This document shows, piece after piece, positions 27,701 through 36,094 of a stretch of 64,000 bases of DNA. The stretch covers positions 1,244,825 through 1,308,824 of the forward strand of contig NZ_KE150421.1 of assembly GCF_000411295.1 (NCBI RefSeq), in the 5' to 3' direction. The notes under the pieces were generated by a model. That model was given only the letters and a program-made list of their open reading frames with translations, made no database searches and was not told where the DNA came from. This stretch comes from Paenisporosarcina sp. HGH0030 (lineage in GTDB: Bacteria; Bacillota; Bacilli; Bacillales_A; Planococcaceae). The position numbers and the translations under genes were made by a program. Numbering within the stretch: the first letter of the stretch is position 1; each line of letters starts with the position of its first letter.

Positions 27701-28228
27701 AGTGGGAACAACACGCATACCTCGACCGCCGCCACCTAAGGATGCTTTGATCATTAATGGATAGCCATTTGCTTCACCGAAATCTTTTACTTCCTGAACG
27801 GATTGAACAGGTCCGTCACTTCCTGGTATTACTGGGATGCCAGCAAGAACAGCTTGTTCTCGTGCTTTGACTTTGTCGCCAAACATGTCCAAATGAGCTG
27901 AAGTAGGACCGATAAAAATAATCCCTTCTTCTTCACAACGTCTCGCAAATTCCACGTTCTCAGATAAAAATCCATATCCAGGATGAATCGCATCTGCTCC
28001 ACTTGTTTTTGCAATCTGTAAAATGCCTTCGATGTCCAGATAGGCATCGATTGGTTTCTTTCCATCTCCTACTAAATACGATTCGTCTGCTTTGTATCGA
28101 TGAAAAGAAACACTATCTTCTCTTGAATAAATCGATACGGTACGCAAGTTTAATTCGGTACAAGCACGGAAAATGCGAATGGCAATTTCTCCGCGGTTAG
28201 CTACTAATATCTTCTGAATCGTTTTCAT
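24788..28228 (-). CDS. pyc: pyruvate carboxylase
   Basis: This 1146-residue biotin enzyme carboxylates pyruvate to oxaloacetate to refill the TCA cycle. Its domains are all present. Biotin carboxylase covers about residues 1-460, with KASLGGGGRGMRVV and EVNPRIQVEHTITEMITGID (quoted in part). The carboxyltransferase region, about 530-830, begins with TFRDAHQSLLATRVR. The C-terminal biotin carrier has the biotinylation motif EAMKMET. The start MKTIQKILVANRG is at 28228, preceded by AAGGGGTG; a longer frame runs into the ftsW coding end. It follows ftsW by 16 bp, as ylaO-pycA in B. subtilis. Confidence 0.97.
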   Translation of the reverse strand: MKTIQKILVANRGEIAIRIFRACTELNLRTVSIYSREDSVSFHRYKADESYLVGDGKKPIDAYLDIEGILQIAKTSGADAIHPGYGFLSENVEFARRCEEEGIIFIGPTSAHLDMFGDKVKAREQAVLAGIPVIPGSDGPVQSVQEVKDFGEANGYPLMIKASLGGGGRGMRVVPTAQDLESAYERAKSEAKAAFGSDEVYVEKFVDKPKHIEVQILGDKHGNLVHLYERDCSIQRRHQKVVEIAPSNSITKELRDRICDSAVQLMNNVQYINAGTVEFLVAGDEFYFIEVNPRIQVEHTITEMITGIDIVHTQIHIADGSALYEEEIGMPLQQDIPLFGFAIQSRVTTEDPLNQFMPDTGKLMVYRSGGGFGVRLDAGNGYQGAVISPYYDSLLVKVSTWGKTFKEAAAKMDRNLQEFRIRGIKTNIPFLENVVKHKNFLTGNFNTSFIDSTPELFLFATRKDRGTKLLNYIGNVTVNGFPGIEKASKPVFGLPRKPQIDLLVPPTEGTKQILNERGAEGLVKWIHEQKDVLVTDTTFRDAHQSLLATRVRSHDMYEIAEQSARAMHDAFSFEMWGGATFDVAYRFLKENPWDRLIKMREMIPNVLLQMLIRGANAVGYKNYPDNVIREFVQTSAEAGIDVFRVFDSLNWIKGMEVAIDAARQSGKIAEAAICYTGDILDDSRDKYTVAYYKEMAKELEAAGAHILAIKDMAGLLKPEAAYRLISELKDTVSLPIHLHTHDTSGNGIYLYGRAIDAGVDIVDTALGTMAGLTSQPSTNTLAYALKGSKREVRTDIKALEKLSHYWEDVRKYYQDFESGMMSPHSEIYVHEMPGGQYSNLQQQAKAVGLGERFEEVKDMYSTVNLMFGDVVKVTPSSKVVGDMALFMVQNDLTEETVLTRGQTIDFPDSVIEFFQGYIGQPYGGFPKELQQVILKGREAITVRPGELLEPVNFDKLKEELFHKLSRPVTSHEVLAYALYPKVFDEYSDIVKKFGDVSVLDTPTFLYGMRLGEEIQVEIEKGKTLLVKLVSISQPQSDGNRVLYFELNGQPREVIIQDLTIESDITQKPIADVGNPDHIGATMPGTVLKVVIDKGSRVKRGDHLLITEAMKMETTVQAPYDGVVKEIHVTTGSSITTGDLLIEMEKE

Positions 28229-28244
28229 AATGAGACGACACCCC

Positions 28245-29408
28245 TTAGCTTCGCGTTTTTTCGTATTTGACAAACATAGACACATTTAACAGTATGCCCA
28301 TAGCTAACGATAACAAAATAACAGAAGTTCCGCCATAACTTATAAATGGTAATGGCACGCCTGTTAATGGAATGAGACCAAGCAAGCCACCTAAATTGAT
28401 AAAAGTCTGGAATCCTATGATACTCGCAAAACCTGCGGCAATCATACGCGCGTGCGGATCCTCTGCTCTTAAAGCAATAACCAATGCACGCAATACAATA
28501 AACCCAAGACCACCGATAACAATTAACACGCCAACTAATCCAAGTTCCTCTGCAATGATGGCCATGATGAAGTCTGTCTGGGGCTCCGGTAAATAACCCA
28601 GTTTCTGTACCGACTGTCCAAGTCCGAGACCTTTCAGTCCCCCTGCACCGATGGCCAAATAACCATTTACTACTTGGTATCCAAAGCCTTGTTCATATTC
28701 AAAAGGATTCAGGAAAGCCTCAATACGTCCAAGTCGACGTTCAGTAATAAACTTATCACGGGCTAAATACAAAACTGGTGTAATCAAAGCAAGTGCGCCA
28801 ACGATTATGCCACTAATTTTCACAAATGTCCGGATTCGAATACCACTTGCGGCCATGACAGAAATTGCCGTAAAAAAGATAATCATAGCTGAACCCATAT
28901 CTACTTCACTCAATACCAAGGCAACGGCCATAACAAGCACTGTCACTGGCGGGGCAATAGATTGGTTAAAACTATCTATGGGACCTTTTCTCGCTTTATT
29001 TGCAAATACACCGGCAAAATATAGCACCATAATTATTTTTGCAAACTCGGAAGGCTGAATGTTCCCAAATCCAAGATCAATCCAGCTCTTAGAACCACCG
29101 GCAGCATAGCCGACAAAATGAACCGCCACCAATAAGGTGAACATTACAACCAGCATGGCAATCATCATCGGCTTCTTGCGGTAATGCTTGTATGGAAATA
29201 AAGCCCCTACTAAAAATGCTGGGACCGATAAAACTAAGTTTAGTATTTGTTTTTTGTAAAAGTGGTCCGGCTCGAAACCGTATCGATTGACGGACCAAAC
29301 CATGCTCGCGCTATATATCATTACGAGACCGAAAAGACATAAAAACATATATGTAATAAATAATGAATAATCGAAGTTTTTGGCATATCGCTTGATGTAT
29401 GGGATCAT
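28245..29408 (-). CDS. ftsW: cell division peptidoglycan glycosyltransferase FtsW
   Basis: This 387-residue SEDS-family membrane protein polymerises lipid II glycan strands at the septum. About ten transmembrane helices are visible. Family motifs are present: SWIDLGFGNIQPSEFAKI near residue 110, the loop GYLAIGAGGLKGLGLGQS, PEPQTDFIMAIIAEELG, and the C-terminal ISYGGTSVILLSLAMGILLN (cut to 20). B. subtilis ylaO (FtsW) is likewise placed between ylaN and pycA. The start ATGATCCC follows an AAAGAGG site. Confidence 0.93.
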   Translation of the reverse strand: MIPYIKRYAKNFDYSLFITYMFLCLFGLVMIYSASMVWSVNRYGFEPDHFYKKQILNLVLSVPAFLVGALFPYKHYRKKPMMIAMLVVMFTLLVAVHFVGYAAGGSKSWIDLGFGNIQPSEFAKIIMVLYFAGVFANKARKGPIDSFNQSIAPPVTVLVMAVALVLSEVDMGSAMIIFFTAISVMAASGIRIRTFVKISGIIVGALALITPVLYLARDKFITERRLGRIEAFLNPFEYEQGFGYQVVNGYLAIGAGGLKGLGLGQSVQKLGYLPEPQTDFIMAIIAEELGLVGVLIVIGGLGFIVLRALVIALRAEDPHARMIAAGFASIIGFQTFINLGGLLGLIPLTGVPLPFISYGGTSVILLSLAMGILLNVSMFVKYEKTRS

Positions 29409-29437
29409 TTTGAAACCTCTTTTTCTTTTTTTCTAGC

Positions 29438-29473
29438 AAAAAAACTCAAACACATGTTGAGTTTGAGTTTTTT
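29438..29473 (-). terminator. terminator after ylaN
   Basis: ACTCAAAC/GTTTGAGT-type stem around CATG, flanked by A and T runs. It lies between ylaN and ftsW, so ftsW may partly depend on its own promoter. Confidence 0.75.
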
Positions 29474-29475
29474 AC

Positions 29476-29757
29476 CTATTTCTCTGTATAAGCATCGTGC
29501 AATACAGATAATTCTTTTTCAAGTGTCGAAAGAAGCAACTTTCCTTCTTCACGCTCAATAAGCCCTAATTTTACAGCGAAATCAATTTCTTTAGATAAAC
29601 CATACATTTGGGTATCCAAGACTTCTTCGTAAAGTGGGCATTGCGGCATCGTCAAATGGTCCATTTGAACCTTAATTAATTTTGCTATTTTTTCTGCATC
29701 AGCTTTTAATAAATCCATAGCTTTCTGCTGGTACGATTGCTGAGATTTAGTATCCAT
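29476..29757 (-). CDS. ylaN: YlaN family protein
   Basis: This 93-residue, all-helical protein of the YlaN family is recognised from [35 protein letters not shown] and LHDAYTEK. In B. subtilis and Staphylococcus aureus, YlaN has been linked to iron homeostasis through interaction with Fur. It is cytosolic and has no cofactor motif beyond one Cys. It sits upstream of ftsW as in B. subtilis, separated by a terminator hairpin. Confidence 0.92.
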   Translation of the reverse strand: MDTKSQQSYQQKAMDLLKADAEKIAKLIKVQMDHLTMPQCPLYEEVLDTQMYGLSKEIDFAVKLGLIEREEGKLLLSTLEKELSVLHDAYTEK

Positions 29758-29925
29758 GAGGACGCCCCCATCACCTAATATAGTCTTAATAAAGTGTATC
29801 TTTCTAGTGACAAAAATGCAAGTATCGCTTCCACAGTGAATCTTTCCGAACTTAATTCTTTTTTACCTATAGGCTAAGCGTTATACTAGTAGAAGAAACG
29901 CAGCTTGCAAGGAGGCACCAATAGA

Positions 29926-30426
29926 ATGGAAACGATAATACCTATTAAAGGGAATGTGAAATTTAAAATAACTTTAGACCCAGGTGTATGGATTTTTGAT
30001 GATCGACGCATTGACTTAAAAACGTTTTTCACGGAACAGCAACTCGAAAAAAACGAGTTGGATGAATACACCAAAAAAATGTCAGCTCATTGGTCACGTG
30101 AAATCATGGAAGGTGCAACCTATCCTCCAACGTTGAAAACCGAGAAGAAATACGAGAAGACAAAAATCCTGACAGGAACTTTTGGTATTTACTTAAAACA
30201 TTTTCTAAAAAATGCTGAAGTAAATAAAAACGCAAAATCAGTAATTATTGAAACTGAGAGTGGTGAAGAACATTCTTTCACCTTAGAACAAGCAGATTCA
30301 CTGATTTTCAAGTATAGCCAGGATGGCAAACCTTTAAATGAGGATGGCCCTGTTTATGTCCTTCTTGCAGATGGATCCAACTTGGAAAATCCCATCAAGC
30401 ATGTTCAAGCAGTACGAGTAGATTAG
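29926..30426 (+). CDS. ylaL: conserved protein of unknown function, YlaL-like
   Basis: This 166-residue soluble protein starts METIIPIKGNVKFKITLDPG. The central part (VWIFDDRRIDLKTFF) and the C-terminal strand-rich part match what I remember of YlaL in Bacillales. Annotation of this family as a peptidyl-prolyl isomerase is not supported by any motif I can see. ATG 29926 is chosen with AAGGAGG ten bases upstream. It forms an operon with ylaI (12-bp gap) and the following membrane-protein gene. The function is unknown. Confidence 0.7.
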   Translation: METIIPIKGNVKFKITLDPGVWIFDDRRIDLKTFFTEQQLEKNELDEYTKKMSAHWSREIMEGATYPPTLKTEKKYEKTKILTGTFGIYLKHFLKNAEVNKNAKSVIIETESGEEHSFTLEQADSLIFKYSQDGKPLNEDGPVYVLLADGSNLENPIKHVQAVRVD

Positions 30427-30438
30427 GAGGTCGTTTCG

Positions 30439-30642
30439 ATGCGTGTAAAATGTGTCATTTGTGATACCATCAACCAATTGCCTGATGATTCACCACAAGC
30501 AAAAAAATTGCGCAATCGACCAATTCATACGTATATGTGTGATCCCTGCCACGAGCGTATTGAAGAAAAAACGCAAGCTAGATTGGCAACTGGTGACTTT
30601 GTTTTTTATAAAAGCTCACGCAGAATTGAAGAAGATTTCTAA
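30439..30642 (+). CDS. ylaI: YlaI family zinc-ribbon protein (DUF2197)
   Basis: This 67-residue protein has two CxxC knuckles (CVICD at residue 5 and CDPC near residue 34), consistent with one bound zinc. The rest is basic and helical. It matches the YlaI/DUF2197 family of Bacillales. A GGAGGT site precedes the start. Its stop codon overlaps the next start by one base (TAATG), so translation is coupled to the downstream membrane protein. The role is unknown. Confidence 0.85.
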   Translation: MRVKCVICDTINQLPDDSPQAKKLRNRPIHTYMCDPCHERIEEKTQARLATGDFVFYKSSRRIEEDF

Positions 30643-31103
30643 TGTTCACCTTCCCCCGTTTTGTCAATTCTCTTTACATTGGCATATTTAGCGGGATATT
30701 ATTGGGACTTTTAATGAAGTTCATTCAATCTGTAACGAATATAAAAGTCTATACTTTATTACTGAATGTTGACTTCATTCCATTTATCGGTGAAGTACAT
30801 TTGCCTGAAACGATTGAGTTCTTGTTTCATGTACTCATCTCTATTGTCATCACGTTTGTCTTTGTTGGACTTGCGGATCGGTTGCATGTAGAAGATAGTC
30901 TTCCAAAACTATGGTTACTCAGTTTTTCCCTTTGTTTACCGACCTTTGGCTTATATTTTCTGCTAAGTGAACTTGCTATTAAAGACGTCCCTGAATGGGA
31001 TGATTGGCATGCTTTTGCGTATTGGACTCTCGGACATTTGTTTTATGTTTGGATACTTCCCATGTTATATAAAAAAAAAAAGAGAAGCACTAGCTTGCGC
31101 TAG
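30642..31103 (+). CDS. unrecognised four-helix membrane protein
   Basis: This 153-residue protein has about four transmembrane segments: residues 9-27, 58-80 (LFHVLISIVITFVFVGLA), 88-108 (LWLLSFSLCLPTFGLYFLL) and 124-142. It ends in a basic tail KKKKRSTSLR. I do not recognise the family. It is translationally coupled to ylaI (TAATG), so it is probably made with YlaL and YlaI. Its last codons lie inside the downstream terminator stem and overlap the convergent ylaH by 14 bp. Confidence 0.65.
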   Translation: MFTFPRFVNSLYIGIFSGILLGLLMKFIQSVTNIKVYTLLLNVDFIPFIGEVHLPETIEFLFHVLISIVITFVFVGLADRLHVEDSLPKLWLLSFSLCLPTFGLYFLLSELAIKDVPEWDDWHAFAYWTLGHLFYVWILPMLYKKKKRSTSLR

Positions 31104-31119
31104 CGCTTCTCTTTTTTTC
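31071..31119. terminator. shared terminator inside two convergent gene ends
   Basis: AGAGAAGCACTAGC pairs with GCTAGCGCTTCTCT around a 4-nt loop, with A and T runs outside. The 3' codons of the membrane-protein gene and of ylaH both lie within it. Confidence 0.9.
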
Positions 31120-31419
31120 ATTATGCAAACGAATTTTATACAAAATTAATATCATTGCGGCGATAACTAATCCTTCTACTATTGGCAGGAAGAAAGCTAA
31201 AAAAGTAAGCATGATACATCCGATTAACAAGAATAAGTAAATCACGATGTTTTGACCAACTCTTAATTTTTTGGCAAATCCTAATTTGTATACTACCGCG
31301 GATAGCAAGAAGATGACAAGGTACAAAGCGTACCCTGCCACATCGTAGTTGGGAAGGATTTCATAAAGGAAACGCGCAACTGGGTACATATTGTCATAGA
31401 CAAATTGCTGTTCTTCCAA
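31090..31419 (-). CDS. ylaH: YlaH-like family membrane protein
   Basis: This 109-residue protein has two to three hydrophobic helices (YALYLVIFLLSAVVYKLGF, IVIYLFLLIGCIMLTFLAFFLP and VIAAMILILY). It matches YlaH of B. subtilis, which lies next to typA (ylaG). The N-terminus MEEQQFVYDNMYPVARFLYE is hydrophilic. It follows typA by 25 bp on the same strand and is probably co-transcribed. Its C-terminal residues are encoded in the terminator hairpin. The function is unknown. Confidence 0.82.
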   Translation of the reverse strand: MEEQQFVYDNMYPVARFLYEILPNYDVAGYALYLVIFLLSAVVYKLGFAKKLRVGQNIVIYLFLLIGCIMLTFLAFFLPIVEGLVIAAMILILYKIRLHNEKKRSASAS

Positions 31420-31444
31420 GATTTCTCAACCTCTTTCCATACGA

Positions 31445-33292
31445 TTAATTATTTTCTGCCGTTTTAGCTTTTTTCGTTACACGTTCACGTTCGTTTTTAT
31501 CAAGAACTTTTTTACGTAAACGAATTGATTGAGGTGTGATTTCACAGTACTCATCATCGTTTAGGTATTCAAGTGATTCTTCCAACGTCATGATACGTGG
31601 TTTTTTACGTGTAGTTGTCGCTTCTTTGTTTGCAGAACGGATGTTATTGGCAGCTTTCATTTTCGTAATATTAACAGTTAAGTCGTTATCACGAGTATGT
31701 TCTCCAACGATCATACCTTCATAAATATCAGTACCTGGTTCAACGAAAATTGTACCGCGGTCTTCAATTCCTAGAATTCCGTACTCAGATGCTTGTCCTG
31801 TAGCCATTGCAACAAGAACACCTTTACTACGTCCACCTACGCGGCCTTTTTGCATTGGTTGGTAGCTATCGAATGTGTGGTTGATGATTCCGTATCCACG
31901 AGTTAACGTCATGAATTCAGTTGTGTAACCAATTAATCCACGAGCAGGAACCATAAAGATCAAGCGTACTTGACCAGAACCATTGTTGACCATATCAAGC
32001 ATTTCGCCTTTACGTTCACCCATTGATTCAATAATTGAACCAACATGCTCTTCTGGGACATCAATTTGTACGCGTTCAACCGGCTCACAACGAACACCAT
32101 CGATAACACGAACGATAACTTCTGGTTTAGAAACTTGTAATTCGAAACCTTCACGACGCATGTTTTCAATCAGGATTGATAAATGTAATTCCCCACGACC
32201 AGATACAACCCATGCATCAGGAGAGTCAGTTGGATCTACGCGAAGAGATACGTCTGTTTCAAGTTGAGATTGAAGACGCTCATCAATTTTACGAGATGTT
32301 ACCCATTTACCTTCACGTCCAGCAAATGGACTGTTGTTCACTAGGAACGTCATTTGAAGAGTTGGCTCATCAATACGTAAAATTGGTAATGCTTCAGGAT
32401 GCTCAGTAGGACAAACCGTCTCACCAACGTTAATGTCTTCCATACCAGAAACGGCAATCAGATCACCAGCAGAAGCCTTTTGGATTTCCACACGTTTCAG
32501 ACCCATGAAACCAAACATTTTAGTAACACGGAAGTTTTTCATTTTGCCGTCAAGCTTCATTAGTGAAACTTGTTGTCCAACTTCCATCGTTCCACGGAAT
32601 ACACGACCGATACCGATACGGCCAACATAATCGTTGTAGTCAAGAAGAGATACTTGGAATTGAAGAGGCTCTTCTTTGTTATCTACTGGAGATGGGATGT
32701 GTTCGATGATTGCATCATAAAGTACTTGCATGTTTTCATCTTGCTCTGCAGCAACTGAAGAAAGACTTGCAGTACCGTTCATACCTGATGCGAAAATAAC
32801 AGGGAATTCCAATTGATCGTCGTTTGCTTCCAATTCAATGAAAAGTTCAAGAACTTCGTCCACTACTTCTTCAGGACGAGCAAAGTCACGGTCAATTTTG
32901 TTTACAACTACGATTGGTTGCAAGTTTTGTTCCAAAGCTTTTTTCAATACGAAACGAGTTTGTGGCATACAACCTTCATAAGCATCCACAACAAGTAGAA
33001 CACCGTCTACCATTTTCATGATACGTTCAACTTCTCCACCAAAGTCAGCGTGTCCAGGTGTATCAAGAATGTTGATTTTCACATCTTTATATTGAATCGC
33101 TGTGTTTTTAGCAAGAATCGTAATACCGCGTTCGCGCTCGATATCACCTGAATCCATTGCACGCTCGTCCACATGTTCATTTGAACGGAAAGTACCGGAT
33201 TGTTTTAATAATTGGTCAACTAAAGTTGTTTTACCATGGTCAACGTGGGCAATAATTGCAATGTTTCTTAAGTCTTGACGTAAATTAGTCAT
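31445..33292 (-). CDS. typA: ribosome-associated GTPase TypA/BipA
   Basis: This 615-residue translational GTPase is related to EF-G and acts in 50S subunit assembly and low-temperature growth. GTP-binding motifs are intact: [28 protein letters not shown] and NKID near residue 130. Domains II, III and V and the TypA-specific C-terminal domain follow ([20 protein letters not shown], cut; and [16 protein letters not shown]). The length matches the family. The B. subtilis counterpart is ylaG, with the same neighbours ylaF and ylaH. Confidence 0.97.
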   Translation of the reverse strand: MTNLRQDLRNIAIIAHVDHGKTTLVDQLLKQSGTFRSNEHVDERAMDSGDIERERGITILAKNTAIQYKDVKINILDTPGHADFGGEVERIMKMVDGVLLVVDAYEGCMPQTRFVLKKALEQNLQPIVVVNKIDRDFARPEEVVDEVLELFIELEANDDQLEFPVIFASGMNGTASLSSVAAEQDENMQVLYDAIIEHIPSPVDNKEEPLQFQVSLLDYNDYVGRIGIGRVFRGTMEVGQQVSLMKLDGKMKNFRVTKMFGFMGLKRVEIQKASAGDLIAVSGMEDINVGETVCPTEHPEALPILRIDEPTLQMTFLVNNSPFAGREGKWVTSRKIDERLQSQLETDVSLRVDPTDSPDAWVVSGRGELHLSILIENMRREGFELQVSKPEVIVRVIDGVRCEPVERVQIDVPEEHVGSIIESMGERKGEMLDMVNNGSGQVRLIFMVPARGLIGYTTEFMTLTRGYGIINHTFDSYQPMQKGRVGGRSKGVLVAMATGQASEYGILGIEDRGTIFVEPGTDIYEGMIVGEHTRDNDLTVNITKMKAANNIRSANKEATTTRKKPRIMTLEESLEYLNDDEYCEITPQSIRLRKKVLDKNERERVTKKAKTAENN

Positions 33293-33333
33293 TGTTTCAC
33301 TCCATATTCTTTTTTCGAGTCCTTAACTGTGTT

Positions 33334-33363
33334 ATTATAGCACATGTTGTAACTATTTGTCTG
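33334..33363 (-). promoter_or_regulatory. likely typA promoter
   Basis: Minus strand CAGACA, 18 bp, TATAAT preceded by TGC (extended -10), about 40 bp upstream of typA. Confidence 0.5.
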
Positions 33364-33407
33364 ATTTAGAATTGTAAGAATATTATCGCTTTTGTGGAGG
33401 GTACTTT

Positions 33408-33593
33408 GTGAAAAATATTAAATGGGTATTTGTACTATATTCCCTATTAGCTTTATTATCGATGTTTGCAATTGGAATATCTGTTGGTTTACGCAGTGTA
33501 ATCGGTATATTCGCCAGTATTGCAATATTGATCTTTGTTATGGGATTCGGTTTTAAAACCAAAAAGAAAATGCGTGACGAAGGTACATTATAA
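33408..33593 (+). CDS. ylaF: YlaF family small membrane protein (DUF5325)
   Basis: This 61-residue protein has two hydrophobic helices (WVFVLYSLLALLSMFAIGIS and IGIFASIAILIFVMGFGF) and a basic C-terminus KTKKKMRDEG. It matches YlaF, which is divergent from typA (ylaG) in B. subtilis as here. TGGAGGG precedes the start (GTG/ATG region at 33408). It is monocistronic with a terminator downstream. The function is unknown. Confidence 0.82.
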   Translation: MKNIKWVFVLYSLLALLSMFAIGISVGLRSVIGIFASIAILIFVMGFGFKTKKKMRDEGTL

Positions 33594-33616
33594 AAACACT
33601 ACGTTGCAAATAATAT

Positions 33617-33662
33617 TTAAAGGAAGGAAGGAATGGATTTACACCTTTCCTTCCTTTTTATT
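33617..33662 (+). terminator. terminator after ylaF
   Basis: AAAGGAAGGAAGG pairs with CCTTTCCTTCCTTT and is followed by a T-rich tract. Confidence 0.8.
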
Positions 33663-33708
33663 TGGCTATTTTAAGCAATGCTCCTAAATGCATTTTATTA
33701 AATAACCT

Positions 33709-34500
33709 TTATTTAAGCGTAATATAATTCTCAATTAATGAATCGTGCAAACTTTGTCGTGCAACAATAAATGTATCTTGTCCTAAAAACTTTAACGGTT
33801 GTCCTTTTAAATTAGTGGCAATCGCGCCAACTTCTTCGGCAATGACAACCCCTCCCGCAACATCCCACGGTGAAAGTCTCATGGACATGTAAGCATCAAT
33901 ACGTCCCGTGGAAACATATGCAAGTTCCAGCGCTGCAGACCCATATGAACGGATTCCGCGTACATCTTTGACCAATCGTATAAGACCTTCATTGTCAACA
34001 TGACGATTCGGTACTACCCAACTAGCATTCATTCCAATAATTGCTTTGGAAATCGTAGTGGCTTCCAACATTGGAATCGGTTCATCATTTAAATAAGCTC
34101 CATGTCCTTTTTGTGCACTGTATAATTCGTCATGCATGACATCATATATGTAACCGAAAAGTCCGATGCCATCTTTATAAATCCCTAATGATATGGCAAA
34201 ATTCCGTTGTTGATGAATAAAATTCATCGTTCCGTCTATAGGATCCAACATCCATACGTAGCCTTCCAATGATTGAAGGGCATCACCGAAACCTTCTTCC
34301 CCTAAAATAGAGTGGCCTGCGTAATCTTTTCGGATATGCTGAATGAAAAATTGTTCGATTTCTTTATCCATATTGGTTACCAAATCATTGGCATCCACTT
34401 TAGATTCTATAACCAATTCATTGGTCAATGAGTGGCGAATCTTTCTGCCTGCTTCTTTTATTAATGCTTTTGCATAGCGATCGAGTTGTTGAAGTTCCAA
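33709..34500 (-). CDS. yktC: inositol monophosphatase family protein
   Basis: This 263-residue lithium-sensitive-type phosphatase has the metal-binding motifs ILGEEGFG, WMLDPIDGTMNFIHQ and WDVAGGVVIAEEVGA in the expected order. The family dephosphorylates inositol phosphate or related sugar phosphates; Bacillales members (YktC) are general IMPase-like enzymes. AAAGGCGG precedes the start. It lies downstream of the ykzI-like gene with a terminator between, preserving the B. subtilis yktA-yktB-ykzI-yktC order. Confidence 0.93.
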   Translation of the reverse strand: MELQQLDRYAKALIKEAGRKIRHSLTNELVIESKVDANDLVTNMDKEIEQFFIQHIRKDYAGHSILGEEGFGDALQSLEGYVWMLDPIDGTMNFIHQQRNFAISLGIYKDGIGLFGYIYDVMHDELYSAQKGHGAYLNDEPIPMLEATTISKAIIGMNASWVVPNRHVDNEGLIRLVKDVRGIRSYGSAALELAYVSTGRIDAYMSMRLSPWDVAGGVVIAEEVGAIATNLKGQPLKFLGQDTFIVARQSLHDSLIENYITLK

Positions 34501-34543
34501 TGGATTAGCCGCCTTTCCAAATCATTCTCTTTCAATTATAAAC

Positions 34544-34582
34544 AAAAAAAGACCTGATGTCAGAAATAGACGATCAGGTCTG
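34544..34582 (-). terminator. terminator after the ykzI-like gene
   Basis: On the minus strand AGACCTGAT pairs with ATCAGGTCT and is followed by seven T. Confidence 0.85.
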
Positions 34583-34608
34583 CTTACGTATAAGGACTGG
34601 TTATTTCA

Positions 34609-34806
34609 CTAATGTAAAGCATGAAGAGCCTTCAGTTGCTTATGAATTTCGCCAAGCCTTACTTTGCTCTTGTCGATTTCCGCTTGATTTTTTTCTTGCA
34701 TCGCATCGTACAAAGAGGCAAGTTCATAGTCAAGCTCTAATTTTAATCCGAGAATCATTTTTTTCTCAACATCCTCTTTACGAATGATGTGGACAACTTG
34801 TTTCAT
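34609..34806 (-). CDS. small conserved coiled-coil protein (YkzI-like)
   Basis: This 65-residue charged, fully helical protein (KKMILGLKLELDYELASLYD, then KSKVRLGEIHKQLKALHALH) probably forms a coiled coil. A TAAGGGGTG site is close before the start. It lies between the yktB and yktC homologues, where B. subtilis has ykzI, so orthology is likely but rests on position and size. It has no enzyme motif. The function is unknown. Confidence 0.7.
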   Translation of the reverse strand: MKQVVHIIRKEDVEKKMILGLKLELDYELASLYDAMQEKNQAEIDKSKVRLGEIHKQLKALHALH

Positions 34807-34950
34807 GTCTTACACCCCTTTTCTTTTATCTAAATATTCAGAATGTTTTTTATACAATATGGCACGAAGTTGGTTTTGTCAACTTCAAAAAGCTTACTTA
34901 CAAGATTTTTTCCCATTTTTTGATTAAACTAAACATACGAAGTACGAAAG

Positions 34951-35586
34951 GTGGAAAAAAAGATGAAATATAAGTGGGAAAGTGAAGATTTTGAGGTCTT
35001 TCAGATAGAAGGATTAGAACATCGTATGCAAGCTTTAATTGAAAAAGTCCGACCAAAGTTCGAAGCATTCGGTCATACATATGCATCATTCTTTTCAAGT
35101 AAAACGGGCGATGAATTCTATCCGCATGTCGCTAAACACGCCAGACGATCCGTTAATCCGCCCAAGGATTCATGGGTGGCATTCGCACCATATAAACGCG
35201 GTTATAAAGCTCTTCCCCATTTTCAAATCGGTTTATGGGGGACGCATGCATTCATTATCTTGGCTGTCATTTATGAAGCACCCGATAAAGTACAAATAGC
35301 CGAGAGATTATTGAAAAAGAAAAGTTTATTTAAAAAACTACCTCAGGACTTTATCATTTCCGGCGACCACATGTCGCCAGAAGCAATACAACTCAAAGGT
35401 GCTCATAAAGAACAATTGCCCTCACTGTTGACGAGGTTGCATGATGTCAAAAAAGCTGAGTTTTTAGTCGGCCGCCATCTGCCTAGCGAAAAGGCAATTG
35501 AAATGTCAGCAGAAGAATTTGCTTCATTTGCAGAAGAAACGTTCGAAGCATTACTACCAATTTATCATGTGATGGTTAAAAAATAA
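34951..35586 (+). CDS. yktB: UPF0637 family protein (YktB)
   Basis: This UPF0637 protein, about 207-211 residues, is recognised by WESEDFEVFQIEGLEHRM, FYPHVAKHARRSVNPPKDSW and PHFQIGLWGTHAFIILA. The start is probably MKYKWESED, four codons into the frame at 34963, because the GGTGGAAAAAAAG ribosome site is just before it; the listed start is the longest option. It is a soluble alpha/beta protein of unknown function. It is divergent from the ykzI-like gene. Confidence 0.88.
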   Translation: MEKKMKYKWESEDFEVFQIEGLEHRMQALIEKVRPKFEAFGHTYASFFSSKTGDEFYPHVAKHARRSVNPPKDSWVAFAPYKRGYKALPHFQIGLWGTHAFIILAVIYEAPDKVQIAERLLKKKSLFKKLPQDFIISGDHMSPEAIQLKGAHKEQLPSLLTRLHDVKKAEFLVGRHLPSEKAIEMSAEEFASFAEETFEALLPIYHVMVKK

Positions 35587-35639
35587 CTTAACATATTTAC
35601 AAGTGTCCTTATGCGGCTAGCTCGTATAGATAATAATCA

Positions 35640-35770
35640 ATAGGATGATAGTTTAACAGAGCCTATAATAAATGAGGGAATCGGTTCCCTTTCCGCGGAC
35701 GAACAGACAAGCCTCCTCGGACCAACAGGATGTTGGCCACAAAGGCGTTGCGTACGATAAACAACAGAAT
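35640..35770. repeat. degenerate GC-rich palindromic repeat, reverse orientation (module B)
   Basis: Positions 35689-35720 read CTTTCCGCGGACGAACAGAC and on to CCTCCTCGG. This is the reverse complement, with few changes, of the conserved 3' half of the element at 45382-45511. It is followed by a hairpin CCAACA/TGTTGG (35722-35736), where the 45-kb element has a different 12-bp hairpin. It lies between the convergent yktB and yktA genes and contains no gene. Confidence 0.65.
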
Positions 35771-35782
35771 ACTACGAGTAAA

Positions 35783-35816
35783 TAAAGGAACAGGGGATTA
35801 TTTCCCTGTTCCTTTT
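35783..35816 (-). terminator. terminator overlapping the yktA stop codon
   Basis: AAAGGAACAGGG pairs with CCCTGTTCCTTT; the yktA stop lies in the loop, so its last codons form one arm. Confidence 0.75.
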
Positions 35817-36076
35817 ATAATTGCGCCTTTAGTTGTCTCTTTCATTTTTTTGATGATTGGATAACAAATATATCCGCTTTCTTTTTCGAATTCTCTAAAG
35901 TAGGTTTTCTCTTCTGCCATTGAAGGAACCACGTCTTTGAATCGTCTATATTTTTCCATCAATACTTCTCGGTTTACACCTTGTTCATATGCGTATTCTA
36001 TGACTTCAAAAAATTGAACAACGGCAATAATCTCTTCCGTCGACCAATCTTTTGAAAATGGATATGAAAAACTCAT
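35798..36076 (-). CDS. yktA: UPF0223 family protein (YktA)
   Basis: This 92-residue helical protein of the UPF0223 family starts SFSYPFSKDWSTEEIIAVVQFF (cut) and contains EVIEYAYEQGVNREVLMEKY and VVPSMAEEKTYFREFEKESG. The function is unknown. AAAGGGTG precedes the start. It is 19 bp downstream of the NMO-type gene, so the two are likely one transcript. Its C-terminal residues GTGK are encoded by the terminator stem. Confidence 0.88.
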   Translation of the reverse strand: MSFSYPFSKDWSTEEIIAVVQFFEVIEYAYEQGVNREVLMEKYRRFKDVVPSMAEEKTYFREFEKESGYICYPIIKKMKETTKGAIIKGTGK

Positions 36077-36094
36077 GTTTTTTTCACCCTTTCT

